Positions 39,950-50,661 are shown, numbered from the stretch's first letter. The stretch is 64,000 nucleotides of DNA from Mycobacterium sp. Aquia_213 (GCF_026625985.1 NZ_CP113116.1:248001-312000); one strand, 5' to 3'. A program made the numbers and translations. The notes: generated by a model not told the origin, from the letters alone.

Positions 39950-40333
39950 ATGAGCGGACTCGAACCCACTGCCGAGCAATTCGCGGCGCTGGCCGCGCGC
40001 CCGGCGGATGCACCGGTGTTCATGGTCAACCTGTTGAAGTTCCAGCCCGAGGGCGGCCTGGAGCGTTACCTGCAATACGGCGAAGGAGTCGTTCCGCATC
40101 TAGAACGCGTGGGCGCAGCCCTGCGCTACGCCGGGGGAGCACCGTCGATGGTGATCGGCGATGGTGAAAAGCCTTGGTGGGACGCAATTCTCATTGTCGA
40201 ATACCCGTCGCCCCAGGCCTTCATCGACATGGTGACGGATCCGGAGTACATCAAGGTGCACGAGCACCGCGCCGCCGCCCTGGAGCGGGGCGACCTGATC
40301 GCGACATCGACGTGGTCGGTGGTGGCGGACTGA
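39950..40333 (+). CDS. DUF1330-like small protein
   Basis: 127 residues with a ferredoxin-like dimeric alpha/beta-barrel pattern: V-F-M-V-N-L-L-K-F near 23, A-I-L-I-V-E-Y-P-S near 80, and F-I-D-M-V-T-D-P-E-Y near 93. This fits DUF1330/NIPSNAP-like proteins, cytoplasmic and of unknown role. GGCAGGGAG (39935-39943) supports ATG 39950. It is third in the plus-strand unit after the hydrolase and DinB-like genes and is convergent with the BacA gene. Confidence 0.78.
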   Translation: MSGLEPTAEQFAALAARPADAPVFMVNLLKFQPEGGLERYLQYGEGVVPHLERVGAALRYAGGAPSMVIGDGEKPWWDAILIVEYPSPQAFIDMVTDPEYIKVHEHRAAALERGDLIATSTWSVVAD

Positions 40334-40339
40334 CTCAGG

Positions 40340-42253
40340 TCAAGTCGAGCTGATTGGCTCGGGGATGTCCCTGACGTGCCACGGCCCGTCGCCGAGCAAC
40401 GCCAATTCCTGATGGTGATGCTGTTCGATGGTGCTGCGGTGGCTCACACTCACCACGATGCAGTCCGGCAACTCGCTCCGTAAAAGGTTGTACAGCAAGA
40501 ACTCCAGAGCTTCGTCCACCGCGGAAGTGGCCTCGTCAAGGAAGACGGCCTTTGGTTTGATCGCCAGTAGCCGGGCGAACGCAACGCGTTGCTGCTCTCC
40601 GGGCGAGAGGACCTTGGCCCAGTCCTGCTCCTCGTCGAGTCGGGTGGTCAGGTTGGGCAGTGCCGCCTTGATCAGGGCCTGCTGCAATGTGGTGTCGTCG
40701 ATCTCGCCGGACAGGGCCGGGTACGACACCACGGCACGCAGGTTGCCGAGCGGGACGTAGGGCAACTGGGACAGGAACATGACCTCGTTGCGACCGTCCG
40801 GGCGGTGCAACGTGCCCGAGGCATACGGCCACAATTGCGCCAGGGTGCGCAACAGCGTGGTCTTTCCACTGCCCGACCTCCCGGTGACGACCAGCGCGTC
40901 GCCGGGCCTCAGCCGCAAATCGAGCGGCTCGATCAGTCGCGTCCCGGATGGGGTACGGACCTCGACATCGGCAAGCTCGACCGAGCCATCGGAGCTCGCC
41001 ACCGTGGACAACTCCGGAAGAATCCGTGCCTCGGCGTTGGCCTGGACCAGCCCATTGAGGCGCAGTATCGCAGCCCGGTAGCTGGCGAAGCGGTCGTACG
41101 CGTTACGGAAGAACGACAGTGAATCCTCGATATGACTGAAAGCGCTGGCCGACTGCGTTACCCCGCCGAATTTGATGCTGCCGGCGAACAGTCGCGGCGC
41201 CTGCACGATAAAGGGCAGCGGGGTGATCGCCTGACTCACCGTGAGGTTCCAGCCGATGAAGCCAATCGTGCGTCGCACGTAGTTTCGGTAGTTGGTGATC
41301 GTCGTATCGAACCGGTTCATCAACTGTGCGCGTTCGGCGCGCTCGCCGCGATAGAAGCCGACCGCCTCCGCGGCATCGCGCAGCCGCACCAGCGCATATC
41401 TGAATGCGGCGTTGAACTGTTCGTTGCGGAAACTGAGGTGGACCAGTGGGCGGCCTATCCAGAACGCGACCACCGTCGCAATCAGAACATGCACGAATAC
41501 CACCCAGAACAACGCTCTCGGGATCGTGACCCCGAAGATGTGCAGCGTGCCGGAAAGCCGCCACAGAATCACGCTGAAAGACACGACCGAGACAACCGAA
41601 TGAACCGCGCCGAAAAGCAAATTGCTCGATGTGCCGCCATTTGGGTGGTTGGCTGAACCGCCCATCCCCGCGGTGAAAATGTCGATGTCGTGCTGGATGC
41701 GTTGGTCGGGGTTGTCGATCGTGTCATCGATGAAACGAGCGCGGTAGTACGCGCGGCGATCGAGCCAGTCCATTGTCAGGCGATCGGTGAGCCACACCCG
41801 CCAGCGGATGAGGAACCGCTGCGTCAAATACAAATCCGCCATCGCCCGCAACACGTGCAGGGTCGCGATCACGCAGAACGTGCGGATGGCTACCCAAAAG
41901 CCGTGGATGCCGGAGTCGCGTACGGCGTCGTTGCCGGCGCCGGCACCCTGAAATGCGGTCTGCAGAGACGAGTACAGGTCGTTGCTGTAGTAGCTGAGCA
42001 AGATGTTGATCCGCACCGCGAGCATTACCGACAGCAGCAGCACGGCAAACAGGCCCCACACCGGTAGGCTCTGCCGCCCGGTGAAGTAACCGCTTGTGAT
42101 GCGCCAGAACTCGCCGCCCCATCTGGTGAACCGGACCGCCGCGAGCCCGAGGACAAGCAAACAGATCGCGCTGATCGTCCAGGCCTCGAGAATCCAGCGC
42201 GACGAGGAAACCAGTTCGTGGTTCCAGTCGATCGATGGTGTGAATTTCTCCAT
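40340..42253 (-). CDS. bacA: BacA-like ABC transporter (Rv1819c homologue, fused permease and ATPase)
   Basis: 637 residues, close to the 639 of M. tuberculosis Rv1819c, and recognisably similar along its length. Six transmembrane helices of the SbmA/BacA type occupy about 1-400; T-I-D-N-P-D-Q-R-I-Q near 178 and Y-R-G-E-R-A-E near 310 are family landmarks. The C-terminal ATPase has Walker A G-R-S-G-S-G-K-T-T, signature L-S-P-G-E-Q-Q-R and Walker B V-F-L-D-E. Rv1819c imports vitamin B12 and hydrophilic molecules, including antimicrobial peptides and bleomycin. The gene is single and faces the WS/DGAT gene across a 236-bp gap. Confidence 0.92.
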   Translation of the reverse strand: MEKFTPSIDWNHELVSSSRWILEAWTISAICLLVLGLAAVRFTRWGGEFWRITSGYFTGRQSLPVWGLFAVLLLSVMLAVRINILLSYYSNDLYSSLQTAFQGAGAGNDAVRDSGIHGFWVAIRTFCVIATLHVLRAMADLYLTQRFLIRWRVWLTDRLTMDWLDRRAYYRARFIDDTIDNPDQRIQHDIDIFTAGMGGSANHPNGGTSSNLLFGAVHSVVSVVSFSVILWRLSGTLHIFGVTIPRALFWVVFVHVLIATVVAFWIGRPLVHLSFRNEQFNAAFRYALVRLRDAAEAVGFYRGERAERAQLMNRFDTTITNYRNYVRRTIGFIGWNLTVSQAITPLPFIVQAPRLFAGSIKFGGVTQSASAFSHIEDSLSFFRNAYDRFASYRAAILRLNGLVQANAEARILPELSTVASSDGSVELADVEVRTPSGTRLIEPLDLRLRPGDALVVTGRSGSGKTTLLRTLAQLWPYASGTLHRPDGRNEVMFLSQLPYVPLGNLRAVVSYPALSGEIDDTTLQQALIKAALPNLTTRLDEEQDWAKVLSPGEQQRVAFARLLAIKPKAVFLDEATSAVDEALEFLLYNLLRSELPDCIVVSVSHRSTIEQHHHQELALLGDGPWHVRDIPEPISST

Positions 42254-42489
42254 CGCGGGCCCGTCTCTTTCGTGGCTTGTCGGTCAATCCGGTATGGGAA
42301 GTGATGCTGTGGCCCATCCGGTCAAGGGCAGTCTGCAGTATTTGCCGGGGACGGGGGTTGACATCACGAAAATCACGGTCTTGCCCTCGGTATGCCTGTT
42401 GGCGATCTGAGGAGGGCCGATCTCATTGCCGCACAAGCCTTCTTAGAAGTTGCTAGCGGGTTGGTTCCCGGTGGGAGTCTAATTGGGTG

Positions 42490-43845
42490 ATGGAACTGAT
42501 GAGCCCCACCGACTCGGTCTTTCTGCTGGGTGAATCCCGTGAGCATCCCATGCACGTCGGTGGGCTGTCGTTGTACGAGCCACCCGAGGGCGCCGGCCTG
42601 GAGTTCGTGCGGGAGTTCTACGACAGCTTGGTCGTCCAGCAGGATTTTCAGCCCACCTTTCTCAAGCGTCCGGCAACCTTCTTGGGCGGGATTGCCAACC
42701 TCGGCTGGTCCTATGACAAGGACCTCGACATCGACTATCACGTCCGGCGTTCCGGGTTGCCCTCGCCGGGACGGGTCCGCGATCTGCTGGAGTTGACGTC
42801 GCTGTTACACAGCAGCCTGCTCGATCGGCACCGCCCGCTGTGGGAGGCGTACGTGATAGAGGGACTCAAGGACGGCCGCTTCGCGATCTACACCAAGATG
42901 CACCACTCGCTGATCGACGGCGTTTCGGCGCTCAAGCTGATGCAACGCGCACTGTCGAACGACCCCGACGACACCGAGATTCGGGCACCCTGGAGCCTGC
43001 GTAAACCGAAGCGCAAGTCTGCTCCGTCGTCACGGCTGAGTTCGCTGATGCACACGGCGGGATCCCTTGCGGCACTTGCGCCGTCGACGGTGTCGCTGGC
43101 GCGCGCGGCGCTGTTCGAACAGCAACTCACGTTGCCGTTCGGAGCCCCGCGCACGATGCTCAACGTCAAGATCGGCGGTGCCCGGCGCTGCGCCGCGCAG
43201 TCGTGGTCGGTGGACCGCATCAAGAACGTCAAGAACGCGGCGGGGGCGACCCTCAACGATGTCGTCCTGGCAATGTGTTCGGGTGCCTTGCGTTACTACC
43301 TGCTGGAGCAGGACGCCCTGCCGGAGGCGCCGCTGTTGGCGATGGTCCCGGTCAGCCTGCGCCGGGAGGACGAGGCCGACGCCGGCGGAAACCTGGTCGG
43401 AGCCATCCTGTGCAACCTGGCCACCGACATCGAGGATCCCGCCAAGCGGCTGGAAACCGTCAGCGAGTCGATGTACAAGAACAAGACGGTGTTCTCCCAG
43501 TTGCCGCGAGTTCAGGCGTTGGCGCTGTCCGCGGTCAATATGAGTGCGCTGGCGATGGCCACGGTTCCGGGATGGGTGACGTCGACGGCGCCGCCCTTCA
43601 ACATCATCATCTCGAACGTTCCGGGACCCCGTGAGCAGATGTACTACGGCGGTGCCCGCCTGGACGGCAGCTATCCGCTGTCCGCGATTCTCGACGGCCA
43701 GGCGCTGAACATCACCCTGGTCAGCAATGCCGACAAGCTCGATGTCGGTCTGGTCGGGTGCCGGCGCAGTGTTCCACACCTGCAGCGCCTGCTCACGCAT
43801 CTCGAGTCGTCGCTGAAAGATCTGGAACGCGCCGTCGGGGTCTGA
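42490..43845 (+). CDS. Wax ester synthase / diacylglycerol acyltransferase (WS/DGAT)
   Basis: 451 residues. The active-site motif H138-H-S-L-I-D-G144 (HHxxxDG) is intact, with N-terminal M-S-P-T-D-S-V-F and H-P-M-H-V-G-G-L, and the C-terminal N-I-I-I-S-N-V-P-G-P block. It esterifies acyl-CoA with diacylglycerol or alcohols to make storage lipid. GGTGGGAG (about 42470-42477) precedes the start; ATG 42490 is preferred over the adjoining GTG 42487. Mycobacterial genomes hold many tgs paralogues and the exact one cannot be named. The Nudix gene follows after 5 bp. Confidence 0.9.
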   Translation: MELMSPTDSVFLLGESREHPMHVGGLSLYEPPEGAGLEFVREFYDSLVVQQDFQPTFLKRPATFLGGIANLGWSYDKDLDIDYHVRRSGLPSPGRVRDLLELTSLLHSSLLDRHRPLWEAYVIEGLKDGRFAIYTKMHHSLIDGVSALKLMQRALSNDPDDTEIRAPWSLRKPKRKSAPSSRLSSLMHTAGSLAALAPSTVSLARAALFEQQLTLPFGAPRTMLNVKIGGARRCAAQSWSVDRIKNVKNAAGATLNDVVLAMCSGALRYYLLEQDALPEAPLLAMVPVSLRREDEADAGGNLVGAILCNLATDIEDPAKRLETVSESMYKNKTVFSQLPRVQALALSAVNMSALAMATVPGWVTSTAPPFNIIISNVPGPREQMYYGGARLDGSYPLSAILDGQALNITLVSNADKLDVGLVGCRRSVPHLQRLLTHLESSLKDLERAVGV

Positions 43846-43850
43846 GTTCG

Positions 43851-44336
43851 GTGCCCAAACTCAGTGCCGGTGTGCTGTTGTACCGCATCCGCGACGATGT
43901 CGTCGAAGCCTTGCTCGCGCATCCGGGCGGCCCGTTTTGGGCCCGCAAGGACGACGGCGTGTGGTCGATTCCGAAAGGCGAGTACACCGACGGGGAGGAC
44001 CCGTGGGCCGCGGCGCAGCGCGAGTTTTCCGAGGAGCTGGGCCTGCCGGTCCCGGCCGGACCGCGCCTGGACCTCGGTGCGCTGAAACAACCGAGCGGCA
44101 AGGTGGTTACCGCGTTCGCCGTCCGGGGTGACCTCGACGTCGGTAACGCGCGCAGCAACACCTTCGAATTGGAATGGCCGAAGGGCTCGGGCAACGTGCG
44201 CGAGTTCCCCGAAGTCGATCGGGTCGGGTGGTTCTCAGTGGCACAGGCACGCGCCAAATTACTTAAGGGACAACGGCCTTACCTCGATCTGTTGATGAAG
44301 CACCCGGAGCTGGCGGCCTTCACCGAAGGGTGCTAG
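43851..44336 (+). CDS. Nudix hydrolase
   Basis: 161 residues with a complete Nudix box from G43 (G-E-Y-T-D-G-E49) to R57-E-F-S-E61-E62-L-G-L. The N-terminal S-A-G-V-L-L-Y-R strand and D-D-G-V-W-S-I-P-K-G are typical. Nudix enzymes hydrolyse nucleoside diphosphates linked to other groups, with Mg2+. The GTG at 43851 begins 5 bp after the WS/DGAT stop. Its 3' end overlaps the convergent DUF2330 gene by 17 bp. The specific nucleotide is not predictable. Confidence 0.88.
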   Translation: MPKLSAGVLLYRIRDDVVEALLAHPGGPFWARKDDGVWSIPKGEYTDGEDPWAAAQREFSEELGLPVPAGPRLDLGALKQPSGKVVTAFAVRGDLDVGNARSNTFELEWPKGSGNVREFPEVDRVGWFSVAQARAKLLKGQRPYLDLLMKHPELAAFTEGC

Positions 44337-45393
44337 CGCGCTGCCGGCGCCTGCGGACCGCGAAGATGGCGACCGGCACGGCCACCGCGATCACCACGAA
44401 GAGGAATCCGACGAACACGATCAGCTCGATCGGGATGACGGCGTTGCGGTCGACATAAATCACCTGCCGGTATGCGTCATCGTTGGCCGCGTTGCCGAAG
44501 GCGAAATCCGAGGAGATCTGTGCCGGCTTGGGGATATTCACCTGAAACTTGGTCAGATAGCCGCCGTGATTTACCGACAATTCGCGCAGCAGCGGGTCCC
44601 GTACCTCGGCGGAGACGTTGCCCGCGAACTGGACTTGGACGGACTGGCCAGCCGCAGCGTCGGCGTCGGTGCGCTGCTGTCGATGATCGGACAGCGTGAA
44701 GATCGTGACTTGCTGTGGGCTCGCGGCCGCGACCGAAAGCCGCATCGGATAGACCAGTTGCGTCGACGGGAAGGTCATCCGCACCGGGTTGAGCCCGCCC
44801 ACGATGGGGTCGGAGCTGGTCAGCCGGATCGCGACGAACGACCACCCGTCACGCACATAGGGGCCCAGCGCGTCCGACACCGCCGGGCGGATGGCATAAC
44901 CGTTGTCGTCCAACCACTTTTGCAATCCGCTCAGGTCACCGCCGGCCAGTGTGGTGGCCTCCAGCGGACCGAGGTGGACCTGGTTGACCACCGTGGGGCC
45001 CCGGGGAGCCGCGGCCTCGAGGGGCGCGGGCGCGCCGGAACCCGGCTGTCCCAGCACCCAGTGCCGGCGCTGCTGGACCCGGGGGGCGGTGAGCGTGTCC
45101 AACTCGGCGAAGGTCGCCTTGTCGCCCTCCGTGACGGTCGCCGGCGTCGGGGTGGGCACCACCAGCGCCACGTTGTTCGTGTCGGCATTGAGGGCGAGCT
45201 GCATGACGATGGTTTCGCTCGATCCATTCCAATGCAGCAGCGCCACTTCGTGGTTCATGGCGGCCTGGCCGCCGACGGGAGGGACGATCGCACCGCACGC
45301 GCATGCGTGGCCGGGCGCAGCCATGGCCACATTGGCCAGGGTAGCCAGAACGACAGCGACCAGACCCAACCCGCATGTGCGGGGCATCTTCAT
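44320..45393 (-). CDS. DUF2330 exported, membrane-anchored protein
   Basis: 357 residues. A signal peptide (1-25, cleavage near A-M-A) is followed by H-A-C-A-C-G, the start of the DUF2330 domain, whose L-V-V-P-T-P-T-P and L-D-T-L-T-A-P strands are visible near 80-105. A single helix (about 318-345) and the basic tail R-R-R-R-Q-R anchor the C terminus. The bulk therefore faces the periplasm or cell wall. Function unknown. The gene is divergent from the P450 gene. Confidence 0.8.
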   Translation of the reverse strand: MKMPRTCGLGLVAVVLATLANVAMAAPGHACACGAIVPPVGGQAAMNHEVALLHWNGSSETIVMQLALNADTNNVALVVPTPTPATVTEGDKATFAELDTLTAPRVQQRRHWVLGQPGSGAPAPLEAAAPRGPTVVNQVHLGPLEATTLAGGDLSGLQKWLDDNGYAIRPAVSDALGPYVRDGWSFVAIRLTSSDPIVGGLNPVRMTFPSTQLVYPMRLSVAAASPQQVTIFTLSDHRQQRTDADAAAGQSVQVQFAGNVSAEVRDPLLRELSVNHGGYLTKFQVNIPKPAQISSDFAFGNAANDDAYRQVIYVDRNAVIPIELIVFVGFLFVVIAVAVPVAIFAVRRRRQRASTLR

Positions 45394-45472
45394 GGCGCAA
45401 TGTTAGTTGCTGAAGGGTGCGCGGTCACCCATATCTCCGGGCGACTTAGGTTGCGATATGCACAATGGGTCC

Positions 45473-46753
<1,281 letters not shown>

Positions 46754-46775
46754 CTCCGTCCCATAAACGAAGTTT

Positions 46776-47108
46776 TCAGCTGCTCGGCAAGCCCATCCTG
46801 GGGGCGTACTGCGGGCAGAAGTTTGTGACTGAAGCCGTGATGAACAGCGCGGACTGATTCCGGTCCAGACCGGAGTGCTGATTGAGGTATTGGTAGGCCG
46901 CCTCTTGGTAATCGAGCATGGCGCACACCTCCTTGGCATCCTCGATCAGGGCGCCATCCGGTGCGCCTACCCCGATCCCGGCAGCCCGCACTTGGTTGAG
47001 GAAGTCGGCCGTGGTTGCATGGGCGAGCGGCGTCGCGCCCCCGAAAAGCGCGATGGTCGCCATGATTCCTATGGCCATGGGCTTCTTCACGGCCGCCGCA
47101 GCGTTCAT
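46776..47108 (-). CDS. DUF732 secreted protein
   Basis: 110 residues. A signal peptide (about 1-31, cleavage after A-H-A) precedes a mature domain with T-A-D-F-L-N-Q-V-R-A-A-G-I, E-V-C-A-M-L-D and N-F-C-P-Q-Y, the two-Cys DUF732 pattern of small mycobacterial exported proteins. The upstream sequence on this strand reads AGGAAGG just before ATG 47108, a good ribosome site, so the longer frame to 47201 is not needed. Function unknown. Confidence 0.85.
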   Translation of the reverse strand: MNAAAAVKKPMAIGIMATIALFGGATPLAHATTADFLNQVRAAGIGVGAPDGALIEDAKEVCAMLDYQEAAYQYLNQHSGLDRNQSALFITASVTNFCPQYAPRMGLPSS

Positions 47109-47244
47109 TCGTTGCCTTCCTATGCGTTTTCTATGCGTTTTGCACACTAAGGATCCGCTTCCGGCGCCCGTCTCGCAACGGAACTTTCTACTAACGCGCA
47201 CGGAACGCGACCTCGTTTCGCGGGATCAACCAGCCGCTGCGCTT

Positions 47245-48309
47245 TTAGCCGAGACCGGGCACGATTTCGCTCAGGCTGAAAGTGACTGGCTGTTCGAGTT
47301 GTTCGTAGGTGCATGAGCGCGGATCGCGATCGGTACGCCACCGGCTGAACTGGGCCGTGTGGCGGAACCGTCGACCTTCCATGTGGTCGTAGCGGACCTC
47401 GACCACCCGCTCGGGTCGCAGCGGGACGAACGAGAGGTCCTTGCCGGCGTTCCACCGGGACGTTTCGTTCTTGCGCGGTGTGCGTTCGCCGGCTTCGTGG
47501 GCGGCCCAGTTCCACGGATGGTCGTCGAAAGTGGTTACCAGTGACTGCAATTCGGTAAATAGCCGCCGCCGCTCGGCCATCGGAAATGCGCCGATCACGC
47601 CGACCGATGCCAGCTGGCCATCGTCGGAATAGAGCCCGAGCAGTAGCGACCCGATCGCGTCGCCGCCCGACTTGTGCACTCGATACCCGGCGACCACGCA
47701 GTCGGCCGTCCGCTCGTGCTTGATCTTGAACATGACGCGCTTGTCCGGCTGGTAGGTGACGGTCAGTGGCTTCGCGATGACGCCGTCGAGACCGGCTCCC
47801 TCGAACTCGTCGAACCAGCGCTGCGCCGTCTGGCTATCGGTGGTGGCCGGCGTGACATGAAACGACGGCCCGGATTCGGACAGCGCGTCGAGGAGGGCGG
47901 CACGCCGCTCACGGAACGGACGCGGGGTGAAGTCCTCGTCGCCGAGGGCCAGCAGATCGAATGCGATGAATGACGCCGGGGTGTGCTCTGCGAGCATCCG
48001 CACCCGCGAATCGGCCGGATGAATGCGCTGTTGCAGTGCCTCGAAGTCCAAACCGTGGTCGGTGGCGATCACGATCTCGCCGTCGATCACGCAGCGCTGC
48101 GGCAGCTCGGCCTGGGCCGCGGCAATCAGCTCGGGGAAATAGCGGGTCATCGGCCGCTCGTTGCGGCTACCCAGTTCGACCTGACCGCCGTCCCGGAAGC
48201 AGATGGACCGGAAGCCATCCCATTTGGGCTCATAGGAGGCGTCCGGGGGGATCGCTTTGACCGACTTGGCCAGCATCGGCGAAACCGGCGGCATAACGGG
48301 CAAGTCCAT
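47245..48309 (-). CDS. ligC: ATP-dependent DNA ligase LigC
   Basis: 354 residues, collinear with M. tuberculosis LigC (Rv3731) from its start M-D-L-P-V-M-P-P-V-S. The nucleotidyl-transfer motif is K29-W-D-G-F-R, where the Lys takes AMP; motif III is S-F-I-A-F-D-L-L-A-L, motif IV D-G-V-I-A-K and motif V F-K-I-K-H. An OB-fold follows at about 230-354. It seals nicks in short-patch base excision repair or back-up end joining. It is divergent from the primase-polymerase gene, 37 bp apart, as in M. tuberculosis. Upstream in-frame ATGs lie inside that gene. Confidence 0.95.
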   Translation of the reverse strand: MDLPVMPPVSPMLAKSVKAIPPDASYEPKWDGFRSICFRDGGQVELGSRNERPMTRYFPELIAAAQAELPQRCVIDGEIVIATDHGLDFEALQQRIHPADSRVRMLAEHTPASFIAFDLLALGDEDFTPRPFRERRAALLDALSESGPSFHVTPATTDSQTAQRWFDEFEGAGLDGVIAKPLTVTYQPDKRVMFKIKHERTADCVVAGYRVHKSGGDAIGSLLLGLYSDDGQLASVGVIGAFPMAERRRLFTELQSLVTTFDDHPWNWAAHEAGERTPRKNETSRWNAGKDLSFVPLRPERVVEVRYDHMEGRRFRHTAQFSRWRTDRDPRSCTYEQLEQPVTFSLSEIVPGLG

Positions 48310-48346
48310 GGGTTCATTCTGACCCGCGGCGTGCTGGAATCGAGAC

Positions 48347-49387
48347 ATGGCTGCGGCATCTGAAGAGCTCGACGTCGACGGCGTCGCGGTGCGACTCTCC
48401 AACCCGGACAAGGTGTACTTCCCGAAGCTCGGGTCGAATGGCACCAAGCGGCGGCTCGTCGAGTACTACCTCGCCGTGGCGGGCGGCCCGATGCTGGACG
48501 CCCTGCGCAACCGGCCCACCCACCTGCAGCGTTTTCCGGACGGCATCGACGGCGAGGAGATCTACCAGAAGCGGATACCGCAGCACCATCCCGATTATCT
48601 GGAGACCTGCCGGGTCACGTTCCCGTCGGGACGGACCGCCGACGCGCTGATGGTGACGCATCCGGCGGCGATCGTATGGGCGGCGCAGATGGGCACCGTC
48701 ACGCTGCATCCGTGGCAGGTGCGCTGCCCCGACACCGAGCACCCCGACGAGCTGCGCATCGACCTTGATCCCCAGCCCGGCGTCGGTTTCGAGCAGGCGC
48801 GTTCGGTCGCGGTGGACGTGCTGCGGCCGTTGCTCGACGAGCTCGGCCTCGTCGGCTATCCCAAGACGTCCGGGGGGCGCGGGATCCACGTGTTTCTCCG
48901 GATCGCCACCGACTGGGACTTCATCGCGGTGCGCCGGGCGGGCATCGCGCTGGCGCGTGAGGTCGAACGCCGCGCGCCGGACGCGGTGACCACGTCGTGG
49001 TGGAAGGAGGAACGCGGCGAGCGCATTTTCATCGACTTCAACCAAAACGCCCGGGACCGCACCATGGCCTCGCCCTACTCGGTGCGACGGACGCCGATCG
49101 CGACCGTGTCGATGCCGTTGACCTGGGACGAGTTAGCCGGCGCCGAGCCGGACGATTACACGATGGCGACCGTGCCGGACCTGGTGCAAGGCCGCGACGA
49201 CCCGTGGGCCGGCATGGACGAAAAGGCCCAATCGCTGACTCCATTGCTGGAGATGGTCGAGGCGGACGAAGAGCGCGGCCTGGGCGATATGCCCTACCCG
49301 CCGAATTACCCCAAAATGCCCGGCGAGCCGAAACGCGTGCAGCCGAGTCGGGATACCGATCTGACCAGGAAAAACAAGTCGAATTGA
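48347..49387 (+). CDS. LigD-polymerase-like primase-polymerase (Prim-PolC, Rv3730c homologue)
   Basis: 346 residues, the same length as Rv3730c. The archaeo-eukaryotic primase fold shows the catalytic D139-x-D141 in R-I-D-L-D-P, S-G-G-R-G-I-H-V-F near 195 and the final metal Asp in F-I-D-F-N-Q-N. Prim-PolC fills short gaps with a preference for ribonucleotides and works with LigC in base excision repair. It is divergent from ligC with a shared 37-bp promoter, which supports joint function. Confidence 0.93.
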   Translation: MAAASEELDVDGVAVRLSNPDKVYFPKLGSNGTKRRLVEYYLAVAGGPMLDALRNRPTHLQRFPDGIDGEEIYQKRIPQHHPDYLETCRVTFPSGRTADALMVTHPAAIVWAAQMGTVTLHPWQVRCPDTEHPDELRIDLDPQPGVGFEQARSVAVDVLRPLLDELGLVGYPKTSGGRGIHVFLRIATDWDFIAVRRAGIALAREVERRAPDAVTTSWWKEERGERIFIDFNQNARDRTMASPYSVRRTPIATVSMPLTWDELAGAEPDDYTMATVPDLVQGRDDPWAGMDEKAQSLTPLLEMVEADEERGLGDMPYPPNYPKMPGEPKRVQPSRDTDLTRKNKSN

Positions 49388-49550
49388 ATGAACGCGTTCG
49401 TCGGGCGCACACCAGGACCGTGATTTATTTCTGTAATTGCCGACGACGTATGTGGCCTATTCTGGCAGTCTGATATCAAATTATCGCAGCATTGCGACGG
49501 GGAGTTAGTGCGGTCGAACCGGGGGGCGGCCAGGAAGGAATGAAGTAGTC

Positions 49551-49673
49551 ATGTCCGGTCTGAAGAGCAAGCTCCTCATCGCGGCGATCCTCACCGCCAC
49601 CGCCGCCGCGACCGCGGGGTGTACCGTGCCGCTCACGATCGACTGTTCACCCGGCGTCTGCGTCGGCGGCTAA
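49551..49673 (+). CDS. Small lipoprotein-like exported peptide (40 aa)
   Basis: A 40-codon frame beginning M-S-G-L-K-S-K-L-L-I. It has a basic N terminus, a hydrophobic Ala/Thr core and T-A-G-C at residues 21-24, a weak lipobox, leaving a 17-residue mature peptide with two more Cys (D-C-S-P-G-V-C). AGGAAGGA (49532-49539) is upstream at 11 nt. Its signal-like design makes it more credible than a random frame, but the length is small. Function unknown. Confidence 0.5.
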   Translation: MSGLKSKLLIAAILTATAAATAGCTVPLTIDCSPGVCVGG

Positions 49674-49747
49674 TCCTTATCGGCCAGGATCCCGTCGACC
49701 GAATCAAACTGAATTGACGCTGTCACAGCAATTCTCGCGCTGACTGA

Positions 49748-50659
49748 CTACGACTGCGCCGGCTGCGGCACAAATCCCGACTGATTCGTCAACGTTCCGG
49801 GTGCGTTGTCGCGTGACCGCAATATCCAGGCGGCGACGAACGCGATCAGCGCACCTGCCGCGCCGGCTGTCGGTGCCGGCCCTGCCGGTCCGCACAGCAC
49901 CATGTACCCGAAGGCGGAGCCGATCACCAGCAAAGCCGAGTGCAGCAGCGTCCAGCGCAATATCGAGCGCAGCCGGAAGGACAACGCGACACCCAGCAGC
50001 AGCGCCACCACGTGCCCAATCGCGGTGAAGTCCGCGCTCAACGCTGCGGCGATGGCGTTGCCAAACCACCAACCGATCCAGATCGGCCGCCATCGCGACG
50101 GTATCGACGCCGTGAGCGCCCCCAGAACACACACCGCGCCGTAGCTCATCCCCACGTCGGTGGCGCGCGCCAGGGACATCGGGAGCCACCCTGCCTTGAG
50201 TGCAGCGGTCAGCCAGACGGCGACGACCAACGTGGCACCTATATGGCCGAGTGCGAATGCGACGACCAAACCCCTGCTGCGCCAGATCAGTTCGCCTAGA
50301 GCCAGCAAGCACACCAGGCCCGGTAGCCAAAGCAGCACGTGGCCGCCGTCGCTGAGGAACGCGCTGCCGACCAGCGTGACGATGTGGCCGTGGGCCAGGT
50401 TGTGCAAGTTGGTGCTCATCTCTCGCACCGCGACATCGTGGGTATGCGGCCCGAGCGCCGCCATTAGGAAAGACACCCCGAGCAGCATGGCGGCGTAGAC
50501 GATGGTGGCGGGGAACCACGCCGCTACGGACAGCACCCGCGAGCTCACCGTTGTGCGGCGGTTCTCACTGCGAAGCATTGCGGTTGCACCTTCGTGGGCG
50601 GTCCGGGTGGCGACCGGCGGCCAATGGTCGCCGTGCGGGTCAACAGCCATGTCGGCCAT
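49748..50659 (-). CDS. Rhomboid-like membrane protein
   Basis: 303 residues with six or seven hydrophobic helices and a cytoplasmic N-terminal stretch. The pattern V-G-M-S-Y-G (about residue 180) and I-G-H-V-V-A-L-L-L-G (about 230) may be the Ser and His of a degenerate rhomboid active site, as in proteins annotated rhomboid-like in mycobacteria. Proteolysis is unproven. ATG 50659 is chosen: a GAGGGGGG-type ribosome site lies 7 nt upstream on this strand, and only 2 nt separate it from the decarboxylase stop, whereas a start at 50728 would overlap that gene. Confidence 0.72.
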   Translation of the reverse strand: MADMAVDPHGDHWPPVATRTAHEGATAMLRSENRRTTVSSRVLSVAAWFPATIVYAAMLLGVSFLMAALGPHTHDVAVREMSTNLHNLAHGHIVTLVGSAFLSDGGHVLLWLPGLVCLLALGELIWRSRGLVVAFALGHIGATLVVAVWLTAALKAGWLPMSLARATDVGMSYGAVCVLGALTASIPSRWRPIWIGWWFGNAIAAALSADFTAIGHVVALLLGVALSFRLRSILRWTLLHSALLVIGSAFGYMVLCGPAGPAPTAGAAGALIAFVAAWILRSRDNAPGTLTNQSGFVPQPAQS

Positions 50660-50661
50660 GC

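Noticed and set aside
42294..42410. A 38-codon plus-strand frame between bacA and the WS/DGAT gene
   Set aside because: No ribosome site, no signal peptide or membrane helix and no recognisable motif. It is likely chance.
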